The position numbers and the translations under genes are program-made. This document shows positions 6,368 to 6,600 of a stretch of DNA of 6,600 nucleotides, in pieces. The notes below the pieces were generated by a model. That model had not been told where the DNA came from, searched no databases, and was given only the letters and a program-made list of their open reading frames with translations. Position 1 is the stretch's first letter. Every line of letters starts with the position of its first letter. Origin of the DNA: Endomicrobium sp. (GTDB lineage Bacteria; Elusimicrobiota; Endomicrobiia; Endomicrobiales; Endomicrobiaceae); contig JAISKX010000037.1 in NCBI GenBank assembly GCA_031260765.1, positions 1 through 6,600 on the forward strand, in the 5' to 3' direction.

Positions 6368-6454
6368 GGAGAGATGGCCGAGCGGTTTAAGGCGGTAGTC
6401 TTGAAAACTACTATAGTGGCAACACTATCGGGGGTTCAAATCCCTCTCTCTCCG
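6368..6454 (+). tRNA. tRNA-Ser (anticodon UGA)
   Basis: An 87-nt class II tRNA. The 7-bp acceptor stem GGAGAGA (6368-6374) pairs perfectly with TCTCTCC (6447-6453), followed by discriminator G6454, as expected for serine. The anticodon stem is GTAGT (6395-6399) with ACTAC (6407-6411), and the loop CTTGAAA places anticodon TGA at 6402-6404. The long variable arm ATAGTG...CACTAT identifies the serine/leucine/tyrosine class. The T arm GGGGG-TTCAAAT-CCCTC contains one G-T pair. CCA is not encoded, so it must be added by a nucleotidyltransferase. The gene reads codon UCA (and UCG by wobble). It stands alone in the window. Confidence 0.97.
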
Positions 6455-6566
6455 TCCGCCTTCGCTAAAGCTACGGCGTGACAAGCATTTAGCCGCCATT
6501 AATTTTTTGCTTAACATTATGTCAATAAACTGGACGGAGATCACGCCGTAGCGCAGCGAAGGCGGA
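6455..6566. repeat. Large imperfect inverted repeat abutting the tRNA-Ser 3' end
   Basis: The left arm (6455-6481) and right arm (6541-6566) are reverse complements except for a small central difference: AAA in the left arm where the right arm's complement has GC. Both halves, TCCGCCTTCGCT and GCTACGGCGTGA, match perfectly over 12 bp each. The 59-bp interior has no gene. The GC-rich arms contrast with the AT-rich surroundings. Each arm contains CGCC/GGCG and could fold on itself. This looks like two oppositely oriented copies of a dispersed palindromic repeat, or the ends of a small non-coding element. The left arm begins at the first base after the tRNA discriminator. Confidence 0.75.
6475..6508 (+). 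terminator. Weak terminator candidate for tRNA-Ser
   Basis: GGCG (6475-6478) can pair with CGCC (6494-6497) across a 15-nt loop, and a run of six T follows at 6503-6508. The stem is short and competes with the larger inverted repeat, so this is only a suggestion for where the tRNA transcript ends. Confidence 0.25.
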
Positions 6567-6580
6567 TAGGTTGATTTGAT

Positions 6581-6592
6581 GCCCACAATGAC
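6581..6592 (-). repeat. Possible partial copy of the murF palindromic repeat
   Basis: On the reverse strand this reads GTCATTGTGGGC, matching the start of the murF element (GTCATTGCGGGC, 2914-2925) at 11 of 12 positions. The second arm of the palindrome is not visible: the following bases diverge. Twelve bases is a short match, so kinship is tentative, but it lies right beside another repeat cluster. Confidence 0.3.
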
Positions 6593-6600
6593 AACTAACA

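Noticed and set aside
6455..6566. CRISPR array or insertion-sequence ends
   Set aside because: There are only two copies, in inverted orientation, with no regular spacers and no transposase reading frame between or beside them.
6521..6599. Open reverse-strand frame entering from the right edge and ending in RRDLRPVY
   Set aside because: Only about 25 codons are visible, and they read through the inverted-repeat arm. No family is recognisable, so a gene cannot be supported without more sequence.
6579..6600. Possible + strand gene start, ATG CCC ACA ATG
   Set aside because: Only seven codons are visible, the upstream Shine-Dalgarno match is weak, and the same bases resemble a repeat on the other strand.

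Overview
The window is an AT-rich piece of bacterial chromosome carrying the cytoplasmic arm of peptidoglycan synthesis. Four genes on the + strand, murE (681-2207), murF (2208-3602), mraY (3751-4839) and murD (4846-6174), encode three of the four Mur ligases that build the UDP-MurNAc-pentapeptide, plus the membrane enzyme that loads its phospho-MurNAc-pentapeptide part onto undecaprenyl phosphate. The MurE specificity motif is DNPR, which predicts meso-diaminopimelate at position 3 of the stem peptide and hence a diderm-type or otherwise mDAP wall. TGA is used only as stop. I cannot name the phylum. The AT-rich coding, palindromic repeats (one read through inside a protein) and tRNA without encoded CCA fit a repeat-bearing, low-GC, probably Gram-negative lineage; this is inference.

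Layout. Positions 1-604 (- strand) hold an azlC-type branched-chain amino acid exporter subunit whose C-terminus runs off the left edge. A 76-bp divergent spacer (605-680) holds promoter-like elements for both directions and the murE ribosome binding site. murE and murF abut with no gap. The 148-bp murF-mraY spacer contains promoter-like hexamers and a 12-bp hairpin followed by T residues, so the ligase cluster may be two transcription units, murEF and mraY-murD. mraY and murD are 6 bp apart, with the murD ribosome binding site overlapping the end of mraY. After murD come about 190 bp without a gene, including a 14-bp perfect hairpin that ends 10 bp before a tRNA-Ser(UGA) gene (6368-6454). A large imperfect inverted repeat (6455-6566) starts at the first base after the mature tRNA end. 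I see no supportable gene from 6567 to 6600.

The most notable items are: a palindromic repeat read in frame inside MurF (peptide RHCGLDPQSP); a likely partial relative of that repeat at the right edge on the other strand; the large inverted repeat abutting the tRNA; the strong hairpin in the presumed pre-tRNA leader; and a Walker-A variant (GSNAKT) in MurF. No new defence system, mobile-element protein or CRISPR array is visible. The window is mainly ordinary cell-wall housekeeping decorated with dispersed palindromic repeats.
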